A stretch of 64,000 nt of DNA from Cryobacterium sp. PH31-O1 (lineage in GTDB: Bacteria > Actinomycetota > Actinomycetes > Actinomycetales > Microbacteriaceae). The notes beneath the pieces are model-generated. The model saw only the letters and a list, made by a program, of their open reading frames with translations. It was not told the DNA's origin and made no database searches. The translations under genes were made by a program, and so were the position numbers. Within the stretch, counting starts at the first letter, position 1, and every line of letters begins with the position of its first letter. Of this stretch, positions 52,180 through 61,193 are shown piece by piece. The stretch lies in assembly GCF_030063455.1 (NCBI RefSeq), contig NZ_JASITB010000007.1, forward strand, positions 186,001-250,000, read 5' to 3'.

Positions 52180-52488
52180 ATGATTCTTGTTCGTCAGGAA
52201 ATCGGCGATGTACTCAGGGACTTCCGCCTGCAAAAGGGGCGTACCCTGCGTCAGGTCGCAAGCAAAGCAAGTGTCGCGCTCGGCTACCTCAGCGAGGTAG
52301 AACGAGGCCAGAAAGAGGCGTCCTCAGAAATCCTGGCCTCGGTCGCCGACGCTCTGGATACCCCGATTTCGGTCATTATGCGTGAAGTTGGTGATCGTCT
52401 CGCCGTCATTGAAGGGATCGATCAGATTCCCGATACGGTACCGGACGACTTCGTCACCACGTACGATGCTGACTTCATGGTGCGTTAG
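52180..52488 (+). CDS. clgR: ClgR-type XRE regulator
   Basis: A 102-residue single helix-turn-helix protein beginning MILVRQEIGDVLRDFRLQKG, with RTLRQVASKASVALGYLSEVERGQKEASSEIL as the DNA-binding part. This is the ClgR family, which activates clp protease and, in some species, recA-region genes under protein damage stress. The C-terminal tail is short and acidic (DDFVTTYDADFMV), fitting a protein turned over by Clp. A very strong AAGAAGGAGG precedes the ATG. I looked for a CGC-N5-GCG-type ClgR operator just upstream and did not find one. Confidence 0.92.
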   Translation: MILVRQEIGDVLRDFRLQKGRTLRQVASKASVALGYLSEVERGQKEASSEILASVADALDTPISVIMREVGDRLAVIEGIDQIPDTVPDDFVTTYDADFMVR

Positions 52489-52532
52489 CCACCCAACGGC
52501 AGCATCCCCAAGATCTACATCATTATCATTAG

Positions 52533-52570
52533 CCATCGCCGACACTCAGTGTCGGCGGTGGTTGTTTTTT
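52533..52570 (+). terminator. Intrinsic terminator after clgR
   Basis: A 13-bp stem (CCATCGCCGACAC and its complement, one mismatch pair) with a TCA loop, followed by TTGTTTTTT. This is a canonical Rho-independent terminator. Confidence 0.9.
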
Positions 52571-52610
52571 CGAGAGTGGCATTTCGCCGGAGGCGGATTG
52601 AAGGAGTGTT

Positions 52611-52835
52611 GTGCGCCTGAGCGAATTTCGTACCGCCATGAAGGACGAGTTCGGCGAGGCCTACGGGCGGGTGCTCACCCGTGACCTCGTGCTTACACCG
52701 CTCGATGGTCAAACGGCCGACCAGGCCCTCGCCGCTGGCATTCCCGCCCGTGAGGTGTGGCTGGCTCTATGCGCTGAAGTCGACGTACCGCGCAGCCGCT
52801 GGTACGGCGCTGGAATCCCAGCTCCTCGGCCGTAG
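52611..52835 (+). CDS. DUF3046 protein
   Basis: A 74-residue protein: MRLSEFRTAMKDEFGEAYGRVLTRDLVLTPLDGQTA, then IPAREVWLALCAEVDVPRSRW. This is DUF3046, a short actinobacterial family almost always found just before recA; its function is not known. The GTG at 52611 follows GAAGGAG. It has its own short transcript, bounded by the clgR terminator and the recA promoter. Confidence 0.88.
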   Translation: MRLSEFRTAMKDEFGEAYGRVLTRDLVLTPLDGQTADQALAAGIPAREVWLALCAEVDVPRSRWYGAGIPAPRP

Positions 52836-52898
52836 CACGATGTTACCGAGAACTTAGGCGCATATTTCGACACGCCATAGAAGTTTTCCCGATAATGC

Positions 52899-52926
52899 TC
52901 GAATACCTGTTCGCCCTTGATAGGCT
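52899..52926 (+). promoter_or_regulatory. recA: recA promoter with LexA SOS box
   Basis: CGAATACCTGTTCG (52900-52913) fits the Gram-positive/actinobacterial SOS box CGAAC-N4-GTTCG with one change. TAGGCT (52921-52926) is the -10. The SOS box covers the -35 position, so LexA would block the polymerase. This leaves a recA leader of about 210 bases. No other gene is in the 307-base gap before recA. Confidence 0.75.
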
Positions 52927-53142
52927 CCTCCACAGCGGACAATCTCACAGATTGCGCACCGTTCGATCGTGTCCCCGGCCAGTGTCGGAGGTGCGGCGTA
53001 CAGTCGCAGTTGTTAGAGAAAGTCAGCGATTGCCTTGTCGAAACAGGCATCGGGGTCTTCCCGATACCCGGGCCGACAGCCTATAGGCGCCACCATGCAC
53101 ACATCGAAATACCGACCGTGCAGAACCTAGGAGATCACGATC

Positions 53143-54288
53143 ATGGCATCACAAGCGAACCGCGAGAAAGCCCTCGAAACCGCCCTCGCTCAAATCGACC
53201 GTCAGTTCGGCAAGGGATCGGTCATGCGCCTCGGCAGCGACGAACGCGCCCCCGTTGAAACCATTTCGACCGGTTCGGTGGCTCTCGACGTCGCACTGGG
53301 CATAGGCGGCTTGCCGCGTGGTCGCATCGTGGAGATCTACGGTCCGGAATCCTCAGGAAAGACCACGCTCACCCTGCACGCCATCGCCAACGCGCAGAAG
53401 AACGGCGGCATTGCCGCCTTCATCGACGCCGAGCACGCCCTCGACCCGGAATATGCCAAGAAGCTTGGCGTCGACATCGACGCTCTCCTCGTCTCTCAGC
53501 CCGACACCGGTGAGCAGGCCCTTGAAATCGCCGACATGCTTGTGCGAAGCGGGTCTATCGACCTCATCGTCGTCGACTCCGTTGCCGCACTCGTTCCGCG
53601 TGCCGAGATCGAAGGTGAGATGGGTGATTCCCACGTCGGGCTCCAGGCCCGCCTTATGTCCCAGGCCCTGCGCAAGCTCACCGGTGGCCTGAGCCAGACC
53701 AACACGACCATGATCTTCATCAACCAGTTGCGCGAGAAGATCGGGGTGTTCTTCGGCAGCCCTGAGACCACCTCGGGCGGTAAGGCCCTCAAGTTCTACG
53801 CCTCGGTGCGCCTCGACATTCGTCGCATCGAAACCCTCAAAGACGGCACGGATGCCATCGGTAACCGTACTCGGGTCAAGGTCGTCAAGAACAAAATGGC
53901 GCCGCCCTTCAAACAGGCGGAGTTCGACATCATGTACGGCATCGGTATCTCCCGCGAGGGCAGCCTCATCGACTTTGGTGTTGACCAGGGCATTGTCAAG
54001 AAGTCCGGTGCCTGGTACACCTACGACGGCGACCAGCTCGGCCAGGGCAAAGAGAACTCGCGCAACTTCCTGATGAAGAACCCCGAGATGGCCAACGAGA
54101 TCGAACGCAAAATCTTGATCAAGCTCGGCGTCGGCCCCGAAGGCATCGCGGCCAAGGCCGCCGAAAAGGCCGCTGCCGCTGTTGCCTTGGAGGCCGAGAC
54201 GAAGGCCAAGGCCGAGGCGGACACCGCCGCTCTTCTCGCCGGCGGCCCGGTCGTCGCCAAGGCTCCGGCTGCCCGCAAGACTGCCTAA
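53143..54288 (+). CDS. recA: Recombinase RecA
   Basis: A 381-residue strand-exchange protein and LexA co-protease. Seen: [17 protein letters not shown], Walker [10 protein letters not shown] (about residue 67), [20 protein letters not shown]2 region [34 protein letters not shown] and the C-terminal domain. It is longer than typical (about 350) because of an Ala/Lys-rich C-terminal tail ([20 protein letters not shown]). The ATG at 53143 is preceded by a weak GGAG. It is followed by recX after 79 bases. Confidence 0.98.
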   Translation: MASQANREKALETALAQIDRQFGKGSVMRLGSDERAPVETISTGSVALDVALGIGGLPRGRIVEIYGPESSGKTTLTLHAIANAQKNGGIAAFIDAEHALDPEYAKKLGVDIDALLVSQPDTGEQALEIADMLVRSGSIDLIVVDSVAALVPRAEIEGEMGDSHVGLQARLMSQALRKLTGGLSQTNTTMIFINQLREKIGVFFGSPETTSGGKALKFYASVRLDIRRIETLKDGTDAIGNRTRVKVVKNKMAPPFKQAEFDIMYGIGISREGSLIDFGVDQGIVKKSGAWYTYDGDQLGQGKENSRNFLMKNPEMANEIERKILIKLGVGPEGIAAKAAEKAAAAVALEAETKAKAEADTAALLAGGPVVAKAPAARKTA

Positions 54289-54322
54289 CCGGGCGGCACA
54301 GGCCGCACGGCACAGTTCATTT

Positions 54323-54342
54323 CAGCACAGCACAGCACAGCA
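54323..54342 (+). repeat. Four CAGCA repeats in the recX leader
   Basis: Four exact CAGCA units in a row, 25 bases before the recX start. They could change the leader length by replication slippage; I see no evidence that they do. Confidence 0.8.
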
Positions 54343-54367
54343 ACGCAGTGAAAGGCAGGTCACGGGA

Positions 54368-55171
54368 ATGGTGCACTTCGAACCCCTGGATGAAGCAGCG
54401 GAACGCCCAGACGCCGATTTGGCTCCCGTGACCTACCTGCACGGTGCAGTACCGGGAATGAAACGTCGCTCGCCGCTTGAAACCGCCTCGCCCGGAGCAG
54501 TCTTGCCCGGAGCCGCCTCGCTCGAAGTCGCTTCGACCCGGGTCGATCGGTTCTCAGCGGCAGTTGCCAGTAAGGCCGCGGCGGAGTCCGACGCTGCTGC
54601 TGCCGCAAAAGAAGCCGAGCTCGAGCCGGATGGCGGCGATCTCGAAGGCGACCAGACTGTCGCCGCGGCCGATGCGCTCGATCAGCGGGAGCGGGCCGAG
54701 AAGGTGCTGCTGCACCGGCTACGCGGCCGCTCCCTGTCCACGGTAGAGGCTGTGCTGGTGTTGAATGCCACCGGCGTCGACTCGGGCGAAGCGAGTGAGA
54801 TCATCGAGAAATTCATCCAGCTGGAGTACCTCGACGAGGGCAAGCTCGCCGATCAGATCATCCACAGCCACAACGTGCGCAAGGGCCTCGGCCGTACCGG
54901 CGTCGAAGCCGAAATGCGTCGACGCAAGCTCGACCCGAGTGTCATGCTCGACAAGCTCGAGGAACTCCCCGACGACGAAGCGGAACGCGCCATCGACCTG
55001 GCCACCAAACGGATCGGACAGATGGAACGCTTCGACGACCAGACCATCGACCGTCGTCTCACCGGCTTTCTCATGCGCAAGGGCTACAGCTCAGCAGCGG
55101 TCCGGCTGGCTGTCAAGGCGGCCATGGCCAGCCGCGGTGGCGGTGCCGCCTCCCGCGTTCGATTCCGCTAA
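54368..55171 (+). CDS. recX: Regulatory protein RecX
   Basis: A 267-residue modulator of RecA filaments. The recognisable RecX part (three helical repeats) runs from about residue 108: ALDQRERAEKVLLHRLRGRSLS, then EIIEKFIQLEYLDEGKLADQIIHSH and YSSAAVRLAVKAAM. The first 100 residues form an acidic, low-complexity arm not seen in short RecX proteins. The ATG at 54368 has GGCAGG upstream. It is in the recA transcript, so it is expected to be SOS-induced. Confidence 0.92.
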   Translation: MVHFEPLDEAAERPDADLAPVTYLHGAVPGMKRRSPLETASPGAVLPGAASLEVASTRVDRFSAAVASKAAAESDAAAAAKEAELEPDGGDLEGDQTVAAADALDQRERAEKVLLHRLRGRSLSTVEAVLVLNATGVDSGEASEIIEKFIQLEYLDEGKLADQIIHSHNVRKGLGRTGVEAEMRRRKLDPSVMLDKLEELPDDEAERAIDLATKRIGQMERFDDQTIDRRLTGFLMRKGYSSAAVRLAVKAAMASRGGGAASRVRFR

Positions 55172-55206
55172 AGCTGGCACACGGCCCGCACACCGAATTG
55201 CTCGCG

Positions 55207-55212
55207 TAAACT
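55207..55212 (+). promoter_or_regulatory. -10 box of miaB
   Basis: TAAACT, ending nine bases before the ATG at 55222, with no ribosome binding site. Near-leaderless. Confidence 0.4.
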
Positions 55213-55221
55213 AAATCCACT

Positions 55222-56826
55222 ATGAGTATTGTCGCCCCCGAACAAGCCCGCCGAACCGTGATCAACCCCTCGGTAGCCGCGATCGACGAGTCGGGGCGCG
55301 CGCGCACCTACGAGGTGCGCACCTTCGGCTGCCAGATGAACGTACACGACTCCGAACGCCTGAGCGGTTCACTCGAAGCCGCTGGCTATGTCTCGGCTAA
55401 CGGTGACGAGGCCGACATCGTCGTGATCAACACCTGCGCGGTGCGTGAGAACGCCGACAACAAGCTCTACGGAAACCTCGGCTACCTCGCCTCGGTCAAG
55501 CGCAAGCACGCCGGTATGCAGATCGCCGTCGGCGGCTGCCTCGCCCAGAAGGACAAAACGACCATCCTCGAGAAGGCGCCGTGGGTCGACGTGGTCTTCG
55601 GCACCCACAACATGGGTTCCCTGCCCAGTCTGCTCGAGCGGGCCAGGCATAACGGTGAGGCCCAGGTCGAGATTCTCGAATCCCTCGAGACGTTCCCTTC
55701 CACCCTGCCCACCAAGCGTGACTCCAGCTACAGCGGCTGGGTCTCCATCTCGGTCGGCTGCAACAACACCTGCACCTTCTGCATCGTGCCAGCGCTGCGG
55801 GGCAAGGAGAAAGACCGCCGTCCTGGTGAGATCCTCGCCGAGATCCAGGCGCTCGTCGACGACGGCGCCATCGAGGTCACCCTGCTCGGCCAGAACGTCA
55901 ACTCCTACGGGGTCGAGTTCGGCGACCGCCTTGCCTTCGGCAAGCTGCTGCGCGCGGCCGGAAAGATCGAGGGGCTGGAGCGCATCCGCTTCACCAGCCC
56001 GCACCCGGCCGCGTTCACCGACGACGTCATCGACGCCATGGCCGAAACGCCCGCCGTCATGCCGCAGCTGCACATGCCGCTCCAGTCCGGGTCCGATCGC
56101 GTCCTCAAGGCGATGCGTCGGTCCTACCGTGGAGCGAAGTTCCTCGGAATTCTCGACCGGGTGCGTGCTCAGATGCCGAACGCTGCCATCAGTACCGACA
56201 TCATCGTTGGTTTCCCCGGCGAAACCGAGGAAGATTTTCAGGAGACTTTGCGGGTCGTCGAACAGGCCAGGTTCGCGACCGCGTTCACCTTCCAGTACTC
56301 CATTCGTCCGGGTACCCCAGCCGCGACGATGCCCGACCAGATCCCCAAGACCATCGTGCAAGACCGCTACGAGCGGCTTGCGGCCCTGCAGGAGCGTATT
56401 TCCCTCGAGGAGAACCAGGCGATGATTGGCCGTGAGGTCGAACTGCTCGTCGCCAACGGCGGGCGCAAAGACAACGACACCCACCGCCTCAGCGGGCGAG
56501 CCCCCGACAGTCGACTCGTGCACTTCGATGTTCCGGCCGGTTCGGCTCGCCCCCGGCCGGGCGATATGGTCACTGTCGTCGTCACCCAGGCGGCACCATT
56601 TCACCTCATCGCCGACTCGACCACAGCAGCGCCCCTGCGCATCCGCTCGACCAGAGCCGGCGACGCCTGGGACCGCATGGAAGCGGAATCCTGCGGCGTT
56701 CCCACCCACGGTGCTGCGTCTGGGGGTACCGGTCCGGTTTCGCTCGGCCTGCCGACGATCGGCCTGCGGTTTGAGAGTGGCGCGACCACCATCCCCATCT
56801 ACGACGTGAACGACAACGAGCGCTAG
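55222..56826 (+). CDS. miaB: tRNA-2-methylthio-N6-dimethylallyladenosine synthase MiaB
   Basis: A 534-residue radical-SAM methylthiotransferase that modifies A37 of tRNAs next to the anticodon, after MiaA has acted. Order: N-terminal Fe-S domain ([30 protein letters not shown]), radical-SAM centre CNNTCTFC (C180, C184, C187), and TRAM domain near residues 400-460. The final 60-70 residues ([16 protein letters not shown]) form an extra tail. The protein is followed four bases later by miaA, which is the usual pair in actinobacteria. Confidence 0.96.
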   Translation: MSIVAPEQARRTVINPSVAAIDESGRARTYEVRTFGCQMNVHDSERLSGSLEAAGYVSANGDEADIVVINTCAVRENADNKLYGNLGYLASVKRKHAGMQIAVGGCLAQKDKTTILEKAPWVDVVFGTHNMGSLPSLLERARHNGEAQVEILESLETFPSTLPTKRDSSYSGWVSISVGCNNTCTFCIVPALRGKEKDRRPGEILAEIQALVDDGAIEVTLLGQNVNSYGVEFGDRLAFGKLLRAAGKIEGLERIRFTSPHPAAFTDDVIDAMAETPAVMPQLHMPLQSGSDRVLKAMRRSYRGAKFLGILDRVRAQMPNAAISTDIIVGFPGETEEDFQETLRVVEQARFATAFTFQYSIRPGTPAATMPDQIPKTIVQDRYERLAALQERISLEENQAMIGREVELLVANGGRKDNDTHRLSGRAPDSRLVHFDVPAGSARPRPGDMVTVVVTQAAPFHLIADSTTAAPLRIRSTRAGDAWDRMEAESCGVPTHGAASGGTGPVSLGLPTIGLRFESGATTIPIYDVNDNER

Positions 56827-56830
56827 GCGC

Positions 56831-57826
56831 TTGTCGTCTGAACCAGCAGCATCGCCCGAGGCAGTGGTGCTGATCGCCATTGTCGGATCGACCGGCACCG
56901 GCAAGTCGGAACTGTCCCTGGACCTGGCTGAACGGCTCATCGAGCGCGGACAGCCGGCCGAGATCGTCAACGCCGACGCCATGCAGCTCTACCGCGGTAT
57001 GGACATCGGCACGGCCAAACTGACCCTCACCGATCGCCGCGGCATTCCTCACCACCTGCTCGATGTACTCGAGGTGACCGACGAGGCCACCGTCAGCAAC
57101 TACCAGATGGATGCCCGCACTGTCATCACCGAAATCCTCGCTCGCGGGGCCGTCCCCATCCTGGTCGGCGGCTCGGGTCTCTACGTTTCGTCGGTTGTGT
57201 TCGACTTTCAATTCCCCGGCACCGATCCAATATTGCGGGGCAGACTCGAAGCCGAACTCCGGCAAATGGGACCGGGCCTGATGTATTCCCAGCTGCAGGC
57301 CGTCGACCCACGGGCCGCTCTGCGGATCGGCCCGAGCAATGGGCGCCGTCTCGTTCGAGCGCTTGAGATCGTCGAGCTCACCGGCGCCCCGCACCTCGCT
57401 GCTCTCCCGGACGAGCCGGTGTACTGGCGTCCCAGCGTACTGCTCGGTCTGCGCACGCCGCGCGAGCGACTCACCCCCCGGCTCAACGCGCGGGTAGAGC
57501 GGATGTGGGCGGCTGGCATAGTTGACGAAGCCAGAGACCTGCTTGCGGCGGGCATCGAGAACGGTGTGACCGCGAGCCGCGCGATCGGCTATGCCCAGGC
57601 GCTCGGGCAGGTGCACGGCACTCTCAGCGCGGCGGAGGCCATAGAGGCGACCCAGCAGCTCACCCGCCGCTATGCTCGCCGTCAGGTGAGCTGGTTCAAG
57701 CGTTACGCCCACACGCACTGGATCGAATCGGATGCGCCGGACCGCGTCGAAGAAGCCCTGGCACACGTGGACCGGGGCGGTGCGCCCAACGCCGCGCCGC
57801 AAATCCTCCCAGCTGCTGCACCGTAA
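56831..57826 (+). CDS. miaA: tRNA dimethylallyltransferase MiaA
   Basis: A 331-residue enzyme that transfers dimethylallyl from DMAPP to A37 of tRNA, making the substrate for MiaB. Seen: P-loop [40 protein letters not shown], and [13 protein letters not shown] near the end. The best start is not certain: a TTG at 56831 gives [11 protein letters not shown] before the domain, a GTG at 56864 would begin closer to it. Both lack a good ribosome binding site, so coupling to miaB is likely. Confidence 0.93.
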   Translation: MSSEPAASPEAVVLIAIVGSTGTGKSELSLDLAERLIERGQPAEIVNADAMQLYRGMDIGTAKLTLTDRRGIPHHLLDVLEVTDEATVSNYQMDARTVITEILARGAVPILVGGSGLYVSSVVFDFQFPGTDPILRGRLEAELRQMGPGLMYSQLQAVDPRAALRIGPSNGRRLVRALEIVELTGAPHLAALPDEPVYWRPSVLLGLRTPRERLTPRLNARVERMWAAGIVDEARDLLAAGIENGVTASRAIGYAQALGQVHGTLSAAEAIEATQQLTRRYARRQVSWFKRYAHTHWIESDAPDRVEEALAHVDRGGAPNAAPQILPAAAP

Positions 57827-57829
57827 ACT
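57824..57829 (+). promoter_or_regulatory. -10 box of dapF, leaderless
   Basis: TAAACT overlaps the miaA stop and ends six bases before the dapF ATG at 57836. No ribosome binding site is present. Confidence 0.45.
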
Positions 57830-57835
57830 GGCGGC

Positions 57836-58717
57836 ATGGGCATCACTTTGAACTTCACCAAGGGCCACGGCACGGGAAACGACTTCGTGCTGTTTGCTGA
57901 TCCAAACGGCACGATGGAGCTCACCCCGGCTCAGATTCGCGCGGTTTGCGACCGAAAGTTCGGCGTCGGAGCCGATGGCATCATCCGTGCGGTGCGCAGT
58001 AAGAACCTGCCGGACGGCGCGGCGGCTCTTGCTGAAGATGACGCTGCCGAGTGGTTCATGGACTACTGGAACGCCGACGGAACCGTCTCGGAAATGTGCG
58101 GAAACGGCATCCGGGTCTATGCCAAATTCTTGATTGAGAACGACCTCGCCGAGCTACTGCCCGGCGACACCCTGACGATCGGAACCCGCGGTGGTGTGCG
58201 CGACGTGCAGCGCAACGCGTCGGGTTTTCAGGTCGACCTCGGCCGGTGGAAGCTCGACGGCACCGAACCGCTCGTGCGCACCAAGAATCTTCCCGTAGCG
58301 CGTCCGGGACTCGGCATCAATGTGGGCAACCCGCACACCGTCGTGGCGCTGGCCGACGATGACGAACTCGATGCCGCCGACCTCACTTTCATTCCGCAGC
58401 TCGACCCCGAACCGACCGGTGGCGTGAATATCGAATTCGTTGTGCCCAATGACCCGCTCGTCGTCAACAGCATCGGACGGTTCCGCATGCGGGTGCACGA
58501 ACGCGGGAGCGGAGAAACCCTGTCGTGCGGCACCGGTGCCGCGGCAGCGGCCCTGGCCACGCGGCACTGGGCCGGAAAGTCGGCGCCACACCAGTGGCGG
58601 GTCGAGCTTCCCGGTGGTGTGCTCGGGGTGCGGATGTTTCCGGCTGAGGATGGCGAGCACGTCTCGTTGTCGGGGCCGGCAGAGCTTGTTTTTGACGGGG
58701 TTCTGAACCTCGGATAG
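57836..58717 (+). CDS. dapF: Diaminopimelate epimerase
   Basis: A 293-residue PLP-independent epimerase turning LL- into meso-diaminopimelate for lysine and cell-wall synthesis. Both active-site cysteines are present: C88 in EMCGNGIRV and C231 in [11 protein letters not shown]. The N-terminal [11 protein letters not shown] and the GGVNIEFVV region fit the family. This gene, with dapA and dapB elsewhere in the window, shows the diaminopimelate pathway is chromosomally scattered. Confidence 0.96.
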   Translation: MGITLNFTKGHGTGNDFVLFADPNGTMELTPAQIRAVCDRKFGVGADGIIRAVRSKNLPDGAAALAEDDAAEWFMDYWNADGTVSEMCGNGIRVYAKFLIENDLAELLPGDTLTIGTRGGVRDVQRNASGFQVDLGRWKLDGTEPLVRTKNLPVARPGLGINVGNPHTVVALADDDELDAADLTFIPQLDPEPTGGVNIEFVVPNDPLVVNSIGRFRMRVHERGSGETLSCGTGAAAAALATRHWAGKSAPHQWRVELPGGVLGVRMFPAEDGEHVSLSGPAELVFDGVLNLG

Positions 58718-58743
58718 CACCCGCTGTTTTTGGGTGAGTGCCG

Positions 58744-59352
58744 TTAGTTGCGGTGTACTGCCAGTACCCGGAATCCCTTGCTGATGGCCTCACGGGTGGT
58801 TTCGAAGTTGGCCGGGAGTTCGGCGGCGAGCCAACGCTGGAGCGAGTCCGAGCCGAGGTTACGCTGCACGACGAGCCAGGCATCCGCTTCGGACTCAAGG
58901 CGGGGAAGCCAGGTCTGCATGAGGCCGTGCAGCTCGTCCTTGCCGACGCGAATGGGCGGGTTCGACCAGATGGTGCGAAACGAGATATCTGCGGGCACAT
59001 CGGCGGCGAGCACAGCGTTGATGTTGGTCAGGCCGAGGGCGGCGGCGTTGGTGCGCACGAGGTCGAGTGCCCGCTCGTTCACGTCGACGGCCCAGATCGT
59101 GGCCTCGGGGGATGCCATGGCGAGGTGCAACGCGATCGGGCCCCAGCCGCAGCCGAGGTCGAGAAAGTGACCGGTCAGCGGCGGCTCGGGCGCGTACTTG
59201 AGCAGCACCTCGGTTCCACCGTCAATGTGGGCAGGGCTGAACACCGAATTGGCGGTCGTCAGCTCACGGTCCTGCCCGTGCAACTGCACCGTGATCTGGC
59301 GGGTTTTCAGTACGGTGCCGGGCGCCGGAGAAAAATAGTGGTCGGACGACAT
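58744..59352 (-). CDS. Class I SAM-dependent methyltransferase, RsmC-like
   Basis: A 202-residue single-domain methyltransferase. Motif I is FLDLGCGWGPIALHLA; the acidic loop is WAVDVNERAL; motif IV is WSNPPIRVGKDELH, the N-P-P-I-R of RsmC/RsmD-like rRNA methyltransferases that modify a guanine on 16S rRNA. Only the C-terminal half of E. coli RsmC is represented, as usual in actinobacteria. It is convergent with dapF and divergent from hflX. Confidence 0.88.
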   Translation of the reverse strand: MSSDHYFSPAPGTVLKTRQITVQLHGQDRELTTANSVFSPAHIDGGTEVLLKYAPEPPLTGHFLDLGCGWGPIALHLAMASPEATIWAVDVNERALDLVRTNAAALGLTNINAVLAADVPADISFRTIWSNPPIRVGKDELHGLMQTWLPRLESEADAWLVVQRNLGSDSLQRWLAAELPANFETTREAISKGFRVLAVHRN

Positions 59353-59379
59353 AGGAGGAACCTTTCAACTTCGTTGAAC

Positions 59380-59385
59380 TAAGGT
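59380..59385 (+). promoter_or_regulatory. -10 box of hflX, leaderless
   Basis: TAAGGT ends seven bases before the ATG at 59393, with no ribosome binding site. Confidence 0.5.
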
Positions 59386-59392
59386 TAATGGG

Positions 59393-60970
59393 ATGAATGA
59401 TCCAACGGCGCCCTCGGGCAACGACGCGGTAGAAAACTCAGGTGCAGAAGCACTCGACGCAGACGATGTTGTCGCGCGAGTGTTGGCCAGCGCCGACAGC
59501 AAGGCTGCCGGTTACTCCCTATTTCGCAGCGGTTCGGCGCAGGCCCTGCAAGATCAGGCTTCGGGCGGATATGACGGCAGCGAGCACGATGGCGACCAGT
59601 CTGAGCGTGCCGACCGCAACGCCCTGCGCCGCGTCGGCGGGCTTTCCACCGAACTTGAAGACGTCACCGAGGTCGAATACCGGCAGCTGCGTCTGGAAAA
59701 CGTCGTGCTGGTGGGCGTGTATACCCACGGCACCGTCGACGACGCCGAGAACTCCATGCGCGAACTCGCCGCCCTCGCTGAAACCGCCGGGGCCACCGTG
59801 CTCGACGGGCTGCTGCAGCGTCGGGCCACCCCCGACCCGAGCACCTACCTCGGAAAGGGCAAGGCCCAGGAAGTCGCCGACATCGTGAAGGCGCTCGGTG
59901 CCGACACCGTCATTGCCGACACCGAACTGGCGCCCAGCCAGCGACGTGCCCTCGAGGACGTGGTCAAGGTCAAGGTCATCGATCGTACCGCCGTGATTCT
60001 CGACATCTTCAGCCAGCACGCCAAGAGCCGTGAGGGCAAGGCACAGGTGGAACTCGCCCAGATGGCGTACATGCTGCCGCGTCTGCGAGGCTGGGGCGAC
60101 TCGATGTCCCGCCAGGCGGGTGGCCAGGTTGGTGGCACCGGAGCCGGAATGGGCTCGCGCGGCCCCGGTGAGACCAAGATCGAACTCGACCGTCGCCGCA
60201 TCCATACCCGGATGTCCAAACTGCGCAAGCAGATGGTCGAGATGAAGCCCGCTCGCGAGGCCAAACGCGCCAACCGCAAGCGCAACGCCGTGCCGTCCGT
60301 GGCCATTGTCGGGTACACCAACGCCGGCAAGTCCAGCCTGCTCAACCGCATTACCAAGGCCGGAGTGCTCGTCGAGAATTCCCTGTTCGCTACCCTCGAC
60401 GCCACCGTGCGCAAGTCGACGACCGCCGACGGCCGCCTCTATACCCTCACCGACACGGTCGGCTTCGTGCGCAACCTGCCGCACCAACTGGTGGAAGCCT
60501 TTCGCTCAACCCTCGAAGAAGTCGCTGACGCCGACGTCATCGTGCACGTCGTCGATGGATCCCACCCCGACCCGGTCGCGCAACTCGCCACCGTGCGCGA
60601 CGTCATCTCCGAGGTCGGCGCCCGCGACATTCCCGAACTGGTCGTCTTCAACAAGAGCGACCTGATCAGCGACGACGACCGGCTCGTGCTGCGCGGCCTC
60701 GAACCGAAGGCGACGTTCGTGTCGGCCCGCAGCGGTGAGGGCATCGAGACTGTGCTGGCCGCAGTGGCGTTGCTCCTGCCGACGCCGCAGATCGAACTGG
60801 ATCTTCTCATTCCCTACGACCGCGGTGATCTCATCGCGGTGCTGCACGATCAGGGGCGCATCGAAGCCACCGATTATGTGGAAGCCGGCACGCACGTGAG
60901 CGCGTTCGTCACTCCCGAGATCGAGCCGCAATTCGCCCCGTTCGTCATTCTCCCCGCGGTCTCCACCTAG
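59393..60970 (+). CDS. hflX: Ribosome-associated GTPase HflX
   Basis: A 525-residue GTPase that splits stalled 70S ribosomes under stress. Order: low-complexity N-terminal arm (about 90 residues), HflX N-domain (VLDGLLQRRATPDPSTYLGKGK), coiled-coil linker (RRRIHTRMSKLRKQ), G1 GYTNAGKSSLLNRI (about residue 305), G3 DTVGFVRNLPHQLVEAFRSTLEE, G4 NKSDL, and a C-terminal domain. The start was chosen for its leaderless -10 box. It is the last gene of the conserved recA-miaA-hflX block. Confidence 0.95.
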   Translation: MNDPTAPSGNDAVENSGAEALDADDVVARVLASADSKAAGYSLFRSGSAQALQDQASGGYDGSEHDGDQSERADRNALRRVGGLSTELEDVTEVEYRQLRLENVVLVGVYTHGTVDDAENSMRELAALAETAGATVLDGLLQRRATPDPSTYLGKGKAQEVADIVKALGADTVIADTELAPSQRRALEDVVKVKVIDRTAVILDIFSQHAKSREGKAQVELAQMAYMLPRLRGWGDSMSRQAGGQVGGTGAGMGSRGPGETKIELDRRRIHTRMSKLRKQMVEMKPAREAKRANRKRNAVPSVAIVGYTNAGKSSLLNRITKAGVLVENSLFATLDATVRKSTTADGRLYTLTDTVGFVRNLPHQLVEAFRSTLEEVADADVIVHVVDGSHPDPVAQLATVRDVISEVGARDIPELVVFNKSDLISDDDRLVLRGLEPKATFVSARSGEGIETVLAAVALLLPTPQIELDLLIPYDRGDLIAVLHDQGRIEATDYVEAGTHVSAFVTPEIEPQFAPFVILPAVST

Positions 60971-61193
60971 GGACTGACCCACTGGAGGCCGCCCGGATGA
61001 CACGAAGTGTCACATTCGTGCACAGCGGCGTCGGTGTTGTTAGTGTCTAATCAATCGTTGCCGACGGAATTCATTCCCCGGCATGGAGCGACAGCCGAGC
61101 CCGGCATCCGCCCGCGAAGAACCGCCAGCTAGCTGGCGGTGTCCGCGGCCGCCCGGCCACCACCGCTGTACCGCTTATGCCGAATGAGGGACC
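60971..61193 (+). other. metF upstream region with two palindromes
   Basis: No gene is seen in these 223 bases. TGACAC-GAA-GTGTCA (60998-61012) looks like a repressor site. ACCGCCAGCTAGCTGGCGGT (61121-61140) is a perfect 20-bp palindrome, possibly a hairpin terminator for hflX or a leader structure for metF. TTAG-TGT-CTAA (61040-61050) is a third short inverted repeat. I found no match by eye to SAM, SAH or B12 riboswitches. Confidence 0.5.

Noticed and set aside
54182..54367. A longer recX starting inside recA
   Set aside because: The start would lie within the recA C-terminus; the ATG at 54368 has its own upstream GGCAGG and gives the family order.
59519..60487. A 322-residue frame antisense to hflX
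   Set aside because: It is a shadow of the GTPase gene caused by third-position GC bias.
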